Source: an uncultured Planctomycetaceae bacterium (lineage in GTDB: Bacteria; Planctomycetota; Planctomycetia; Planctomycetales; Planctomycetaceae). From it: a stretch of 43,107 nt of DNA. The notes beneath the pieces are model-generated. The model did not search any database and had not been told where the DNA came from. It was given only the letters and a program-made list of their open reading frames with translations. Below, one piece after another: positions 9,302 to 18,282 of the stretch. How positions within the stretch are numbered: position 1 is the first letter of the stretch; the number at the start of each line of letters is the position of its first letter. Where the stretch lies: the NCBI GenBank assembly GCA_903858815.1, contig CAIOKE010000176.1, forward strand, positions 1 to 43,107. Direction: 5' to 3'. A program made the translations under genes and the position numbers.

Positions 9302-9370
9302 GAATTCCGTCACCAAAACCCCGGATTCTTCGCTCCGACACCGCCGATTCCGGTGTTTTTCCCCGGAATC
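9302..9370. promoter_or_regulatory. Clustered inverted half-sites in the divergent promoter region
   Basis: In the 178-base gap between the DUF3500 gene and the ECF sigma factor gene there is an exact 8-bp inverted repeat: GATTCCGG (9346-9353) and CCGGAATC (9363-9370), nine bases apart. Variants of the half-site also occur at 9302-9309 (GAATTCCG) and 9321-9328 (CCGGATTC). The arrangement fits an operator or overlapping promoter elements shared by the two divergent genes. A transcribed hairpin is the alternative. No factor can be named. Confidence 0.45.
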
Positions 9371-9444
9371 AAAGCTTTCCGGTCTTTTTCCCGTCACATT
9401 CCACCCGCCGTGGTTAAGTTCACCTAACGGCAGGAACTTTGCAA

Positions 9445-9969
9445 ATGAACGAACACACAAAAACCGTCATGCGACAGTGGACACTCGCGCAACCCGTGGT
9501 GTCCGCCTTCATTACGGCGATCGTCCGCGATTTCACAGACCGCGACGATGTGCTCCAGGAAACTGCCGTCGCCGTTCTCGAAAGCAGCTCCCGCTACGAC
9601 TCAAGCCGCCCCTTCCTCGCCTGGGTTCTGGGTGTCGCTCAGAACCAGATTCGTCTGTACCTGCGACGCAGCAGTCGTGACCGTTTACTGTTGAACGACA
9701 GCCTTGTCGAGTTGGTGGCCGACTCCTTCGAACGCGTCTCGTCCACAGACTACCTGCGTCAGCTGGAACATCTGCAGGAATGCCTTGCCGAACTTCCACA
9801 GCGCGAACATCAGTTGCTGGAACTGCGATACAGTCGGGACCTGAAACCCGCCGCTATGGGACAGATCCTTGAAATGAACCCCAACACGGTCTCCAAGGCC
9901 CTGCAGCGAATTCGCGATCAATTGCGGACCTGCCTCGAACGTCGCACCGCTGCGGAGGGTCCGCTGTGA
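9445..9969 (+). CDS. ECF-family RNA polymerase sigma factor (planctomycete type)
   Basis: A 174-residue sigma-70-family protein with only the two ECF domains. The sigma-2 region includes DFTDRDDVLQETAVAVLE and PFLAWVLGVAQNQIRLYLRR. The sigma-4 region includes LAELPQREHQLLELRY, followed by a helix-turn-helix (AAMGQILEMNPNTVSKALQRIRDQL). The start at 9445 is supported by AGGAAC eight bases upstream; a TTG six bases earlier is less likely. It directs RNA polymerase to a specific promoter set, probably including the secreted-protein genes downstream. The last four bases overlap the next gene (GTGA), so sigma factor and anti-sigma-like protein are translationally coupled. Confidence 0.92.
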   Translation: MNEHTKTVMRQWTLAQPVVSAFITAIVRDFTDRDDVLQETAVAVLESSSRYDSSRPFLAWVLGVAQNQIRLYLRRSSRDRLLLNDSLVELVADSFERVSSTDYLRQLEHLQECLAELPQREHQLLELRYSRDLKPAAMGQILEMNPNTVSKALQRIRDQLRTCLERRTAAEGPL

Positions 9970-11009
9970 ACAGTGGGGACGCAGACCAACAGGCACAGCT
10001 GCTGATCCACGGTTACCTGGATGATCAGCTGAATGCCGAACAGTTACTGCAGCTGCAATCGCTGCTGCTGCAGTCTCCGCAGCTTGCGGATCAGTTTGCT
10101 CAGCAACATCTGCTGCATGATCGCCTGCGCAACCCCGGTCTGTTGTCTGCAGCCGTGCCCACAGGCCAGCTTGCGGCTCCGCATCGTTCTGTTGTCGCCA
10201 CTCAGCCGAACGCTCGCAGTCGCCGTCTGCGGCGGTCGCTGACACTGGCCGGAATTCTGCTGATCAGTCTCTCAGCGACTCTGCTGTTCTGGTCGGGACT
10301 GGCGGGAACTCCGGCCGCCGCCGCCTCCGCCGAACTGCAGCGACTGCTGACAGCCAGTTCGCGACAGGCTGACCGCACATGGCAGCTGTCCATTGAAGAA
10401 ACGGCCGCTCCGGTGGCCCGTCGGCGCCGGTCACAGCCATCCACCACCACTGATGCCCGCCGCCCACCGAAAGTTTCACTTGATAACGCTCGCTTGTACG
10501 TCCGCAGTGGCGGTCAGTTTGTGCTGGCACGCCAAATGCCCGACGGCAGCTCCTTCCTGACTGGCAGCGATGGTGCCGAAAGCTGGGCCATCCGACCTGA
10601 TCAGTCAGTCCGCGTCAGTCGCGACCCCGCGCATTTCAGCCGCGATATTCCCGGGCACGAACACTCCATGTCCTTCGTACAGATCGATCAGCTGCTGACC
10701 CAGCTGAACCGGCACTATCACGTTCAGGTTATGCCGCATGTCACAGCCGCTGACAGTGAAGAACTCTCAGAACCTGCCGACCGACTGCTGATCGCCGTCA
10801 GACGTCAGAAAGTTCCAGGCCCGGGACGGGTTGAAATCTCCTATGACCCGCTCAACGGAAGCATTCATCAACTGCGATTTGTTGACATGCCCTATGGCCC
10901 TGACCGCCTGACTCTGCGCATGACGCTGGTCTCAGAAGCCTCTCTGGAACCCCAATTCTTCAAACACAGCAATCATCACCCGCCGGATCGACGAATTGAA
11001 CAGGAGTAA
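9966..11009 (+). CDS. Single-pass membrane protein, probable anti-sigma/FecR-like regulator
   Basis: A 347-residue protein starting at a GTG that overlaps the sigma-factor stop codon. The N-terminal 60 residues (LLIHGYLDDQLNAEQLLQLQ, then HLLHDRLRN) resemble the cytosolic sigma-binding region of planctomycete FecR-like anti-sigma proteins. A membrane helix (LTLAGILLISLSATLLFWSG) lies near residues 90-110. The remaining 235 residues would be external and contain a predicted beta-rich part, from SLDNARLYVRSGGQFVLAR to RVEISYDPLNGSIHQLRFVD. This is weakly like lipoprotein-carrier folds. By position and topology it should hold the sigma factor inactive until an envelope signal arrives; that role is inferred. 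The next gene begins three bases after its stop. Confidence 0.72.
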   Translation: MNSGDADQQAQLLIHGYLDDQLNAEQLLQLQSLLLQSPQLADQFAQQHLLHDRLRNPGLLSAAVPTGQLAAPHRSVVATQPNARSRRLRRSLTLAGILLISLSATLLFWSGLAGTPAAAASAELQRLLTASSRQADRTWQLSIEETAAPVARRRRSQPSTTTDARRPPKVSLDNARLYVRSGGQFVLARQMPDGSSFLTGSDGAESWAIRPDQSVRVSRDPAHFSRDIPGHEHSMSFVQIDQLLTQLNRHYHVQVMPHVTAADSEELSEPADRLLIAVRRQKVPGPGRVEISYDPLNGSIHQLRFVDMPYGPDRLTLRMTLVSEASLEPQFFKHSNHHPPDRRIEQE

Positions 11010-11012
11010 GTC

Positions 11013-11744
11013 ATGAGGAATCTGTTTTCTGCGGGCACGGCCGTTGCGGCTGTCACTTTACTCATCCTCGGCGTGTCAGCTCAGCCGCCACGCCAGAATC
11101 CCCAGCCACCAGCCGGGAAAATGCGCAAACCGCAGATCAGCGATACGGTTCGGGCCAATGTCTACGCGGACAACAACTTCATGCTCTGGATCAATGGCGA
11201 GCTGGTCGCTGTCGACTCCATTAACTTCATTCCGCACAATGTTGTCTCGGTCGATATCCTGCCGGCTTATCCCATGACCATCGCTGTCATGGCTCGTGAT
11301 AATGCCAGCCCGAAAACCGGGATGGAATATGCCGACACCAATATCGGCGACGGTGGGTTTATTCTGAAGTTTGCGGACGGAACGGTTACCAGCTCGGAGT
11401 GGAAGGCCCTGTGTGTTTCACGAGGTCCATTGAACCGCGACACAAAGAATCCACAGGTTGAAAATCTGCCGATTCCGGAAAACTGGCAGGCTGTCGATTT
11501 CGATGACAGCAGCTGGAAAGCGGCAAAGGAATACACGGAAGAGGAAGTCGATCCGAAGCAGCCGTACTTCGAAAATGATTTTGCCGGAGCAAAGTTCATC
11601 TGGTCAGACGACGTGGCGATCGACAACACCATCCTGTTCCGCCATGTCGTCAAGTCACCTCCCGACGGCAAATCACGACCGGACTTCACCAACATCAACA
11701 ATGTGGTGCCGGACGGTCCCCCGAAAAAAGCCAAAAAACGCTGA
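11013..11744 (+). CDS. Secreted beta-sandwich protein of unknown function
   Basis: A 243-residue protein with a clear signal peptide (MRNLFSAGTAVAAVTLLILG, then VSAQ). The mature region contains two carbohydrate-binding-like stretches: ADNNFMLWINGELVAVD, reminiscent of the ligand-facing strand of galactose-binding or PA14-like jelly rolls, and WQAVDFDDSSWKAAKEY, a motif common in jelly-roll domains attached to glycoside hydrolases. The family cannot be named with confidence. The C-terminus is basic (PPKKAKKR). It begins three bases after the anti-sigma-like gene and 38 bases before a sulfatase, so it probably belongs to the same transcript. A role in binding a sugar polymer is inference. Confidence 0.7.
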   Translation: MRNLFSAGTAVAAVTLLILGVSAQPPRQNPQPPAGKMRKPQISDTVRANVYADNNFMLWINGELVAVDSINFIPHNVVSVDILPAYPMTIAVMARDNASPKTGMEYADTNIGDGGFILKFADGTVTSSEWKALCVSRGPLNRDTKNPQVENLPIPENWQAVDFDDSSWKAAKEYTEEEVDPKQPYFENDFAGAKFIWSDDVAIDNTILFRHVVKSPPDGKSRPDFTNINNVVPDGPPKKAKKR

Positions 11745-11782
11745 TCAAAGGTTTCTGCTGACCTCTATTCAGGATCTGATCC

Positions 11783-13339
11783 ATGCGCATCGACAGCTTC
11801 TGCCTGCTCGGTCTGTTCAGTCTGCTGCTGCCTTCCGTCAACGCCGCTGACCGGCCCAATATCATCCTGATGATGGCGGATGATCAGGGCTGGAATGGGA
11901 CATCGGTGGCGATGCACCCACAGATACCGGGATCCAAAGGTCAGTACTTTCACACTCCCAACCTTGAACGCCTCGCTGCACAGGGCATGCGGTTTTCCGC
12001 CGGCTATTCTCCGGCCCCTGTCTGTTCTCCAACCCGGATCAGTATCCAGACCGGAAAAAGCCCGGCCCAGCTGCACTGGACCAAGGCCGCACCGCCGGAA
12101 CCCGGGCACAAACTTACCGAGCCTCAGCTGATCAAACAGATCAGCAGCTCCGAAAAAACACTCGGCGAACTGCTGCGGTCAGCCGGCTATGCCACTGCCC
12201 ATTACGGTAAGTGGCATATCTCAGGCGGAGGCCCCGAGCAGCACGGCTATGACTCCTCAGATGGTGATACCGGAAATGAAAACGCCTTCCAGTACCAGGA
12301 CCCGAATCCTGTCGACATCTTCGGGATGGCGGAAAAGGCTGAGAAGTTCATGACCGAGGCTAAGCAGGCAGGCAAGCCTTTCTATGTGCAGCTGTCCTGG
12401 AACGCTCTGCATGCCTCAGAAAATGCTCTGCGTACTACGATGGCAAAGTACGAGAAGCTGCTGGGTGGAAGTGCTGGAAAGCGGGCCGCTGTGGCGGCCA
12501 TCACCGAAGACCTTGATACCGGTGTCGGCAAAGTTCTGGATTCCCTCGATCGCCTTGGGCTGGCCGACAACACATGGGTCTTCTACATCTCGGATAATGG
12601 TGCCGGAGGCGGTGGCGGTGGCCCAGGCGGAGGCGGTGGCCGAGGCGTTTCCCTCCGTGGTGGCAAGGGTGGCGTCTGGGAAGGTGGTATCCGAGTTCCG
12701 TGGATTGTGCGCGGTCCCGGGCTGCCGGCCAATTCGTGGTGTCACACACGGGTCGTGGGGTATGACCTGCTGCCCACGTTCTGTGAACTGGCCGGAGTTC
12801 CTGCCAGTGCTGTCCCCAGGGCCGTCGAAGGTGGCAGCTTTGCGTCACTGCTGCAGAACGAGGGCCGTGGTGAAGTCCAACGACCTCGTCCTGAAATGGT
12901 GTTTCACTTTCCGCATTATCAGGCTGCAGACGGTCCACAGTCTGCCCTGCTGCTGGGTGATCTGAAGCTGATCCGCTTCCTTGAAGACAATCATGTGGAA
13001 CTGTATGACCTCGCCAAAGATCCGGGTGAACAGCAGAACCTTGCTGAAGCCCGTGCTGATGAAGCAGCGCGACTTGATCGCATGCTGGGACAGTACCTCA
13101 CTGATATCGATGCCCAGATGCCCACGATCAACTCAAACTATGATCCTGCAGCACCTCCCGTGCAGCGCAAAGGCGGACGCAATGCTCAGGGCGCACAGGG
13201 TGGCCGTGGTGGTATGCAGCAGGGCAAGGGTGGTGCTGGAGGGGGCGCTGGTGGTGGTGGAAAGGGTGGCAATAAAGGGGGCGCAAAGGGGGGTGGCGGG
13301 GCGAAGGGCGGTAATCGCCCGGCTCAGGAAACGGAATAA
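11783..13339 (+). CDS. Secreted sulfatase with Gly-rich insertion and Gly/Lys-rich tail
   Basis: A 518-residue type I sulfatase of the alkaline-phosphatase superfamily. A signal peptide (to about residue 21, SVNAADRPN) is followed by metal ligands in MMADDQGWNG (D33, D34) and the formylglycine motif CSPTR at C81. HYGKWHISGG and SDNG carry the later active-site residues. Two parts are odd: an inserted run of almost pure glycine directly after SDNGA (bases 12601-12650), and a C-terminal tail of about 50 residues made of Gly, Lys, Gln and Ala (bases 13165-13330). The enzyme would hydrolyse sulfate esters of a polysaccharide or other substrate outside the cytoplasm. Maturation needs a formylglycine-generating enzyme encoded elsewhere. 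Confidence 0.93.
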   Translation: MRIDSFCLLGLFSLLLPSVNAADRPNIILMMADDQGWNGTSVAMHPQIPGSKGQYFHTPNLERLAAQGMRFSAGYSPAPVCSPTRISIQTGKSPAQLHWTKAAPPEPGHKLTEPQLIKQISSSEKTLGELLRSAGYATAHYGKWHISGGGPEQHGYDSSDGDTGNENAFQYQDPNPVDIFGMAEKAEKFMTEAKQAGKPFYVQLSWNALHASENALRTTMAKYEKLLGGSAGKRAAVAAITEDLDTGVGKVLDSLDRLGLADNTWVFYISDNGAGGGGGGPGGGGGRGVSLRGGKGGVWEGGIRVPWIVRGPGLPANSWCHTRVVGYDLLPTFCELAGVPASAVPRAVEGGSFASLLQNEGRGEVQRPRPEMVFHFPHYQAADGPQSALLLGDLKLIRFLEDNHVELYDLAKDPGEQQNLAEARADEAARLDRMLGQYLTDIDAQMPTINSNYDPAAPPVQRKGGRNAQGAQGGRGGMQQGKGGAGGGAGGGGKGGNKGGAKGGGGAKGGNRPAQETE

Positions 13340-13441
13340 TCGGTTGCCCTCAATTGCTCCTGCTGTGCTCGCAGCTTCGTCGTCAATCAGCCTGCAATTC
13401 ACATGTCACGCTGTCTCAGCTTCACTGACAGGCCCGCAGTC

Positions 13442-14662
13442 ATGCTCGTAACTCTGAACCACCTCCAGCAGCCCACTGCAGGCAGCCTCTGGCGACGGAC
13501 CTCGGCTCTGCTGGTGCTGCTGTGTTGCCTGCTGCTCTGCAGTCCGGTTCAGGCGCAGAAACCGGGGAAGCCACGAGGGATGAAACCGGGCCAGGAAAAC
13601 GGTCAGCGTGGTGGCGGTCGAGGTCGCAACGAACCACTGCTGTCCGAACAGCTTCCGGCCCCGTTCCACGGAATCAGTAATGAAGAGCTGCCGATCCTGC
13701 TGCAGCTGGCGCAACGAGCAAAACGCTGGATTCTCTATGACACGGCTCCCGAATCACCGTTTGACCCGGTCCGCGTCTCTTTCATACCACCAGCTCAGAA
13801 CCCCGCCGCAGATGACGTCGATACGTCCGCCAATGCTGCCGATGAACAGCTGCAGGTCGGACTGCTGATTCTTTCACGCCTGACACTGGAACAACGCAGG
13901 CTGCTGGCCACAGCACTGGCAGACACGCTCAGTGATCAGCAGAAGATCTCGCTGCTGGATCAGAAACTGTGTCTTGTGCTGCAGAAGGTTCGTGATGAAA
14001 CTCTGCTCAGCCGAGTCCAGGCTCTTGAGACTGAGGCCCGACGCGACCTGCTGGAGCTGGGACGAACTGCGGCGTCACTGGCAACACGTCAGGCGCGAGT
14101 CTTCGCACAACTTGAAAAAAACCTGTCGCAGGAACAGCGTGATTCGCTGGTCCTCGCCACCACTTCCTCGTTTGTCCCGGAGTCCGGGTTGCCCGGCATG
14201 CATGAGGTCGAAGCCGAACTGAAGAATGCCGACAGCGAACAGCGTAATGAACTCAAACGCATGGCTCACAGGGCCGCCTTCTGGACCGCCCAGCAGGCCA
14301 CCACTGCAATTGACAACGGCAGTCAGCAGATTCCTCCGAAAAAAGAACGGACTCCGGATCCGCAGTTGCAGGATTTCCTGAAGACCCTGCTTCCGCCGCA
14401 GCAAAAACAGCTGCGCAGTGTCTTTGATGCCGAAGTGCGACGCCTTCGTCAGCAGATGTTGCTCAGTGCAGCCGCTCTGACCAGCCTGCAGGGACTCAGA
14501 ACATCACGCTCCCTGGATGAAAAGAAAGTTCAGCAATCGACGGTGGCCTGTGCGCAGCTGCAGTTCTCCGCCGCGCTGGCAGAGTCTGCTGCGTTTGAAA
14601 CGATTCGCCAGTCTGTCTCAAAACAACAGTTGGAATACCTGACAGGATCCGGTGACCAGTAA
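13442..14662 (+). CDS. Secreted helical protein with LTxxQ-like motifs, function unknown
   Basis: A protein of about 406 residues. After a basic N-region a hydrophobic core (ALLVLLCCLLLCSPVQAQ) forms a signal peptide, followed by a Gly/Arg/Lys-rich linker (QRGGGRGRNEP). The mature part is almost all helix and repeats a pattern like CpxP/Spy LTxxQ motifs: RLTLEQRRLL, NLSQEQRDSL and LLPPQQKQLR. Such proteins are periplasmic metal-stress or chaperone-like sensors, but similarity here is only at motif level. The start at 13442 is preferred to one at 13403 because of ACAGG nine bases upstream and a shorter signal N-region. It lies between a sulfatase and the YHYH fusion gene in the sigma-factor cluster. 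Confidence 0.68.
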   Translation: MLVTLNHLQQPTAGSLWRRTSALLVLLCCLLLCSPVQAQKPGKPRGMKPGQENGQRGGGRGRNEPLLSEQLPAPFHGISNEELPILLQLAQRAKRWILYDTAPESPFDPVRVSFIPPAQNPAADDVDTSANAADEQLQVGLLILSRLTLEQRRLLATALADTLSDQQKISLLDQKLCLVLQKVRDETLLSRVQALETEARRDLLELGRTAASLATRQARVFAQLEKNLSQEQRDSLVLATTSSFVPESGLPGMHEVEAELKNADSEQRNELKRMAHRAAFWTAQQATTAIDNGSQQIPPKKERTPDPQLQDFLKTLLPPQQKQLRSVFDAEVRRLRQQMLLSAAALTSLQGLRTSRSLDEKKVQQSTVACAQLQFSAALAESAAFETIRQSVSKQQLEYLTGSGDQ

Positions 14663-14702
14663 TTGGACGGTTCTCAATAACCGCATCTCAGGAAACACGC
14701 AC

Positions 14703-16616
14703 ATGCTACGACTTCTCTGGTTCTTTCTGCTGCTTAGTCAGGTCAGCCTGACTGCCATGGCTCACGATGGCAGCGAACCCCATCAGCATGCTGTCGCTGA
14801 TCGCCAGTGGACTCTGGCGACCGGCGATACCATGACCGGCAGTTTTGTTTCTGAACGCGACGGACGCGTGATCATTCGCCGCAGTGATGGCTGGCTGCGT
14901 CCTCTGAACCTGACTCAACTATCGGCCGCAGACCAAAAATGGGTTGCCGAACGTCAGCGGCAGATCTTACAGCTCAATACGCAGGCTGCCTTTCTGATGA
15001 CCAGCCTGCCACAGCCACAACCCGTGGTTGATCCGTCAGCCCCGCAACCTGCCGCCCCGGCAGATACAGCAGCTCAGAAAAAACTGCTGGATCAAAGCTT
15101 TCAACCGTTCAGCGAAGTGGTCAAAACACGAGCTGATGAGAATTTTTTCTATGTCGAATCCAACGGTGTACCGGCCCATGAAATGATGGTTGGAATCACC
15201 GCATGGCAGCAACAGGTTCCGCTGCCACAGAAGTACAGCGGCGAAAATGCGTGGCGCATTCCTCTGAATCCCGTGCCGGCCAAAAACCCGATGTCGGCCA
15301 AAAACAACTTCTTCCGCGGCGCTATTGCAATTGCCGTCAACGGTGTCCCGATCTTCAATCCCATCAAGAATGATGGCAGGACCGATACTCTGCTGGCCGG
15401 TGAACTGGATAACTTCGGTGGTCATTGCGGACGCGCAGATGACTACCACTACCACATCGCACCGGTGCACCTTGAAAAACAAACCGGAACCGGTAAGCCG
15501 GTCGGCTGGGCCCTTGATGGCTATCCAATCTACGGGTACCAGGATCCGGCAGCAAAGGATTTCGCACCGCTCGATGCGCTGAACGGGCACATCGGGCCTG
15601 ACGGTCTGTATCACTACCACGCCACAAAGCAGTATCCCTATCTGAATGGAGGCTTTTACGGGGAAGTCGTGGAGCGTGACGGACAGGTCGATCCGCAACC
15701 TCGCGCAGAATCCCCACGACCAGCTCTGCCGCCAATGCGTGGTGCCAAAATCACCCGTTTCACACAAACGCAGCCTGGCAGCTATGTGCTGACCTACGAA
15801 ATCAATGGACGCCCGGGAACGGTGTCTTACACCATCGCCGCCAACGGCGGTGTCAGCTTCGAATTCCGCACGCCGGATGGCGAGGTCACCAACGAAGACT
15901 ATCAACCCCGCGCCGGTGGCCGTCGACCACCGGGAGGTGGCGGCGGACAGCGACCTCCAGGCGATCGGCCTCCGGGAGGCGGTGGCGGACAGCGACCTCC
16001 AGGCGATCGGCCTCCGGGAGGTGGCGGCGGACAACGACCTCCGGGCGATCGGCCTCCGGGAGGCGGTGGCGGACAACGACCTCCGGGCGATCGGCCTCCG
16101 GGAGGTGGCAATGGCGCTGGCAACCGCCCGGCCACGGCAGCCGCAAAAACACATCCGCAGATCGGCAATATGCAACTCACCAGCAGTTCAATCAGCGCTG
16201 CTGGACGACTTTCTGTGGACTGCACATGTGACGGTAAGAGCCAGTCGCCGGCGGTGGCGTGGGATCAGGTGCCGGAGGGCACAAAGTCCATCGTCGTCAG
16301 TCTTTGGCATACAGCGCCCGATCAGGAAAAGTCGTACTGGCTGCTTTATAACATTCCGGCATCCACGAAAGCCCTGCCACAGAATGTCCGCGGGGTTGGA
16401 ACAGCCGGGCTGAATGATCGCCGCGAGCGCACTTATGACCCGATGTGCTCACGCGGGCCTGGCGTTAAGACATACCACATCACTGTTTATGCGTTGTCCT
16501 CAGAACTGAAACTGAATCCAGCTGACACCAACCGCGAAAAAATTGTCGCAGCGGTCCGAGACATTACCCTCGCAGAAACGACTCTCGACTTTCAATACGA
16601 ACGGGAGGAAGAATGA
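14703..16616 (+). CDS. Secreted SHD1-YHYH-PEBP fusion protein
   Basis: A 637-residue multidomain protein. In order: signal peptide ([20 protein letters not shown]); an SHD1-like domain (about residues 27-80, [16 protein letters not shown] to LSAADQKWV), frequent in planctomycetes; a YHYH domain (about residues 150-320) with two YHYH signatures and [14 protein letters not shown]; a Pro/Arg/Gly repeat linker (about residues 405-475); and a C-terminal phosphatidylethanolamine-binding-protein (YbhB/YbcL-like) domain ([15 protein letters not shown] to [10 protein letters not shown]). The conserved histidines and aspartates of the YHYH domain suggest metal binding; the function of that family is unknown. 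AGGAA about eight bases before 14703 sets the start. Its stop overlaps the next start (ATGA, 16613-16616), so translation of the downstream sulfatase is coupled. Confidence 0.85.
   Translation: MLRLLWFFLLLSQVSLTAMAHDGSEPHQHAVADRQWTLATGDTMTGSFVSERDGRVIIRRSDGWLRPLNLTQLSAADQKWVAERQRQILQLNTQAAFLMTSLPQPQPVVDPSAPQPAAPADTAAQKKLLDQSFQPFSEVVKTRADENFFYVESNGVPAHEMMVGITAWQQQVPLPQKYSGENAWRIPLNPVPAKNPMSAKNNFFRGAIAIAVNGVPIFNPIKNDGRTDTLLAGELDNFGGHCGRADDYHYHIAPVHLEKQTGTGKPVGWALDGYPIYGYQDPAAKDFAPLDALNGHIGPDGLYHYHATKQYPYLNGGFYGEVVERDGQVDPQPRAESPRPALPPMRGAKITRFTQTQPGSYVLTYEINGRPGTVSYTIAANGGVSFEFRTPDGEVTNEDYQPRAGGRRPPGGGGGQRPPGDRPPGGGGGQRPPGDRPPGGGGGQRPPGDRPPGGGGGQRPPGDRPPGGGNGAGNRPATAAAKTHPQIGNMQLTSSSISAAGRLSVDCTCDGKSQSPAVAWDQVPEGTKSIVVSLWHTAPDQEKSYWLLYNIPASTKALPQNVRGVGTAGLNDRRERTYDPMCSRGPGVKTYHITVYALSSELKLNPADTNREKIVAAVRDITLAETTLDFQYEREEE
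15951..16118 (+). repeat. In-frame 42-bp minisatellite encoding [14 protein letters not shown]
   Basis: Four tandem 42-bp units start at 15951, 15993, 16035 and 16077; the last one decays at its 3' end. Each encodes 14 residues and the copies differ by a few third-position changes. They form the flexible linker between the YHYH and PEBP-like domains. Copy number is likely to vary between strains. Confidence 0.9.
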
Positions 16617-18159
16617 CGCCCCTCAGGACATTGCTGGCTGTTGCCCTGACGCTGTTCACCACCTGCGTCGCTGCTGCTGATCGCCCGAATATCGTGCTGA
16701 TTCTGATGGATGACATGGGCTGGCGGGATGTCGGCTTCATGGGCAATACATTCACGGAGACTCCGAATCTGGATCGACTGGCTGCCGGTGGCCTGTCTTT
16801 TCCCAGGCCTATGCCAGCGCCCCGAATTGTGCTCCCACGCGCGCCTGTCTGATGTCCGGCCAGTACACACCCCGACACGGAATCTACACGGTCGTCGATC
16901 CTCGGCAGCCACCAGGGTCACCATGGCAGAAGCTGCTGGCTTCCGACAGCCAGTCTGAGCTGGACACGCGGATTGTGACCGTAGCCGAGTCACTGCGTGA
17001 TGGTGGCTATGCCACCGGATTCTTCGGCATGTGGAATCTGGGACGCGGTCGTAGTGGACCAGTGACCCCCGGTGGCCAGGGCTTCGAGACTGTTGTCTTC
17101 CCCGAAAACCTCGGTTTCGGCAAGGACCAGTACTTCGATGATGCCGGCAACTACCTCAGTGATCGCCTGACAGACTCGGTGCTGCAGTTTGTCGAAAAAA
17201 ACCGCAGTGGACCATTCTTCGTCTATCTGCCGGACCACGCTGTGCATGCTCCATACAACCCCAAACCGGATCTGCTGAAAAAATACGAACAGAAACTGCA
17301 GCAGACAGGTGATCGGCGTGACAGTGCCGAGGCAGCCGCGACAGTCGAGGCGGTCGATCAGAATGTTGGCCGGATCATGGACGGACTGAAGTCCATGAAT
17401 CTGCTGGAGAACACCATTGTGATCTTCACCTCGGATAACGGTGGTACACCCCAGTTCACCGCGCCGCTGAAAGGCAGCAAAGGGCAGCTGTACGAGGGTG
17501 GCATTCGAGTGCCACTGGTGGTTTCCTGGCCCGGCCTGAAAAACCCGGGACGGACCACACCGGTTCCCGTATCCAGTGTTGACTGGTATCCAACTCTGCT
17601 GGAACTGGCCGGCCTGACAGCCCCACAGGGCCAGGTCCAGGATGGCGTCAGTCTCCTGCCCCTCTTCCGCGGTTCAGAAACACTGCAGCGTGACCGATTG
17701 TTCTGGCACTTTCCCTGCTACGTCGGCCGGTCTGCTCCGTCCAGCGCCGTTCGCGTCGGTGACTACAAGCTGGTCGAATTCTTCGAAGACGGTGGACATG
17801 TTGAGCTCTATGATCTGCAGCAGGATCCCAACGAAGAACATGATCTGGCAGCAGAATTGCCGGCTAAACGCGACGAGCTGACAAAGATCCTGAAGACGTG
17901 GCAGAAAGAGACTGCCGCCGCCATTCCGAATACTGCTAACCCCGATTTTGATCCGCAGGCCCAGCGCATTCGCGGACCAGGTGGCCCTGCCGGAGCCGGT
18001 GGAGGGCAGGGGGGGCCTGCCGGGGGACAAAAAGGCGGGCAGAAGGGCGGACAAAAGGGTGGTCAAAAAGGCGGGCAGAAAGGTGGCGGTATGAATAAAG
18101 GTGGGGGTGGTGGACAGAAGGGCGGCCAGCGTCCGAATGAAGCCCAGCCCAATCCTTAG
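16613..18159 (+). pseudogene. Second secreted sulfatase, interrupted by a single-base frameshift
   Basis: Frame one encodes a signal peptide and the sulfatase N-terminus ([20 protein letters not shown]) but stops at 16852. Another frame, read from about 16799, encodes [20 protein letters not shown] and continues to 18159. That restores the CxPxR formylglycine motif and the rest of the enzyme (FTSDNGGTPQF, YEGGIRVPLVVSWPG). One missing base at the T run 16798-16801 explains the break: 1547 bases plus one gives 515 residues, close to the 518 of the first sulfatase. As written, the front fragment lacks the catalytic motif and the rear fragment lacks the metal-binding N-terminus. The C-terminus has QKGG repeats (about 18028-18090). 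ATGA overlap with the preceding gene and a GGGAGG site mark the start. A sequencing error is a real alternative to a true mutation. Confidence 0.85.
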
Positions 18160-18200
18160 AAAACGGCTCTACGTAAAATGCTGTGCGCGGTGTTGCTGTG

Positions 18201-18282
18201 CCGGTTGTCAGTGGTCAATGCACTCAAAGTTCCCCCTGGGAGGGCGAGGCTCCTGCCGAGCCGAACTCAATTGTCCGTGTTC
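18201..18282 (+). repeat. Dispersed repeat R1, copy 1
   Basis: Contains GTTGTCAGTGGTCAATG, then CCCTGGGAGGGCGAGGC and TCCTGCCGAGCC. Two inverted copies lie at 42827-42880 and 42981-43040, with only a few differences in the shared core GGCTCCTGCCGAGCC. The core is itself nearly palindromic and could form a hairpin. Confidence 0.85.

Noticed and set aside
15951-16118. Possible CRISPR-like array of 42-bp repeats
   Set aside because: The units are directly adjacent with no spacers and lie in frame in a coding sequence.
15036-16175. 379-residue minus-strand frame with Arg/Ser repeats
   Set aside because: Antisense to the YHYH-PEBP gene; its repeats are the reverse of the 42-bp minisatellite, so it is a shadow.
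16795-16807. Programmed -1 frameshift to make an intact sulfatase
   Set aside because: The sequence TCTTTTCCC is not a canonical X XXY YYZ slippery heptamer; the second codon would mispair at its first position after slipping, and the pre-shift product would lack the catalytic motif. Mutation or sequencing error is simpler.
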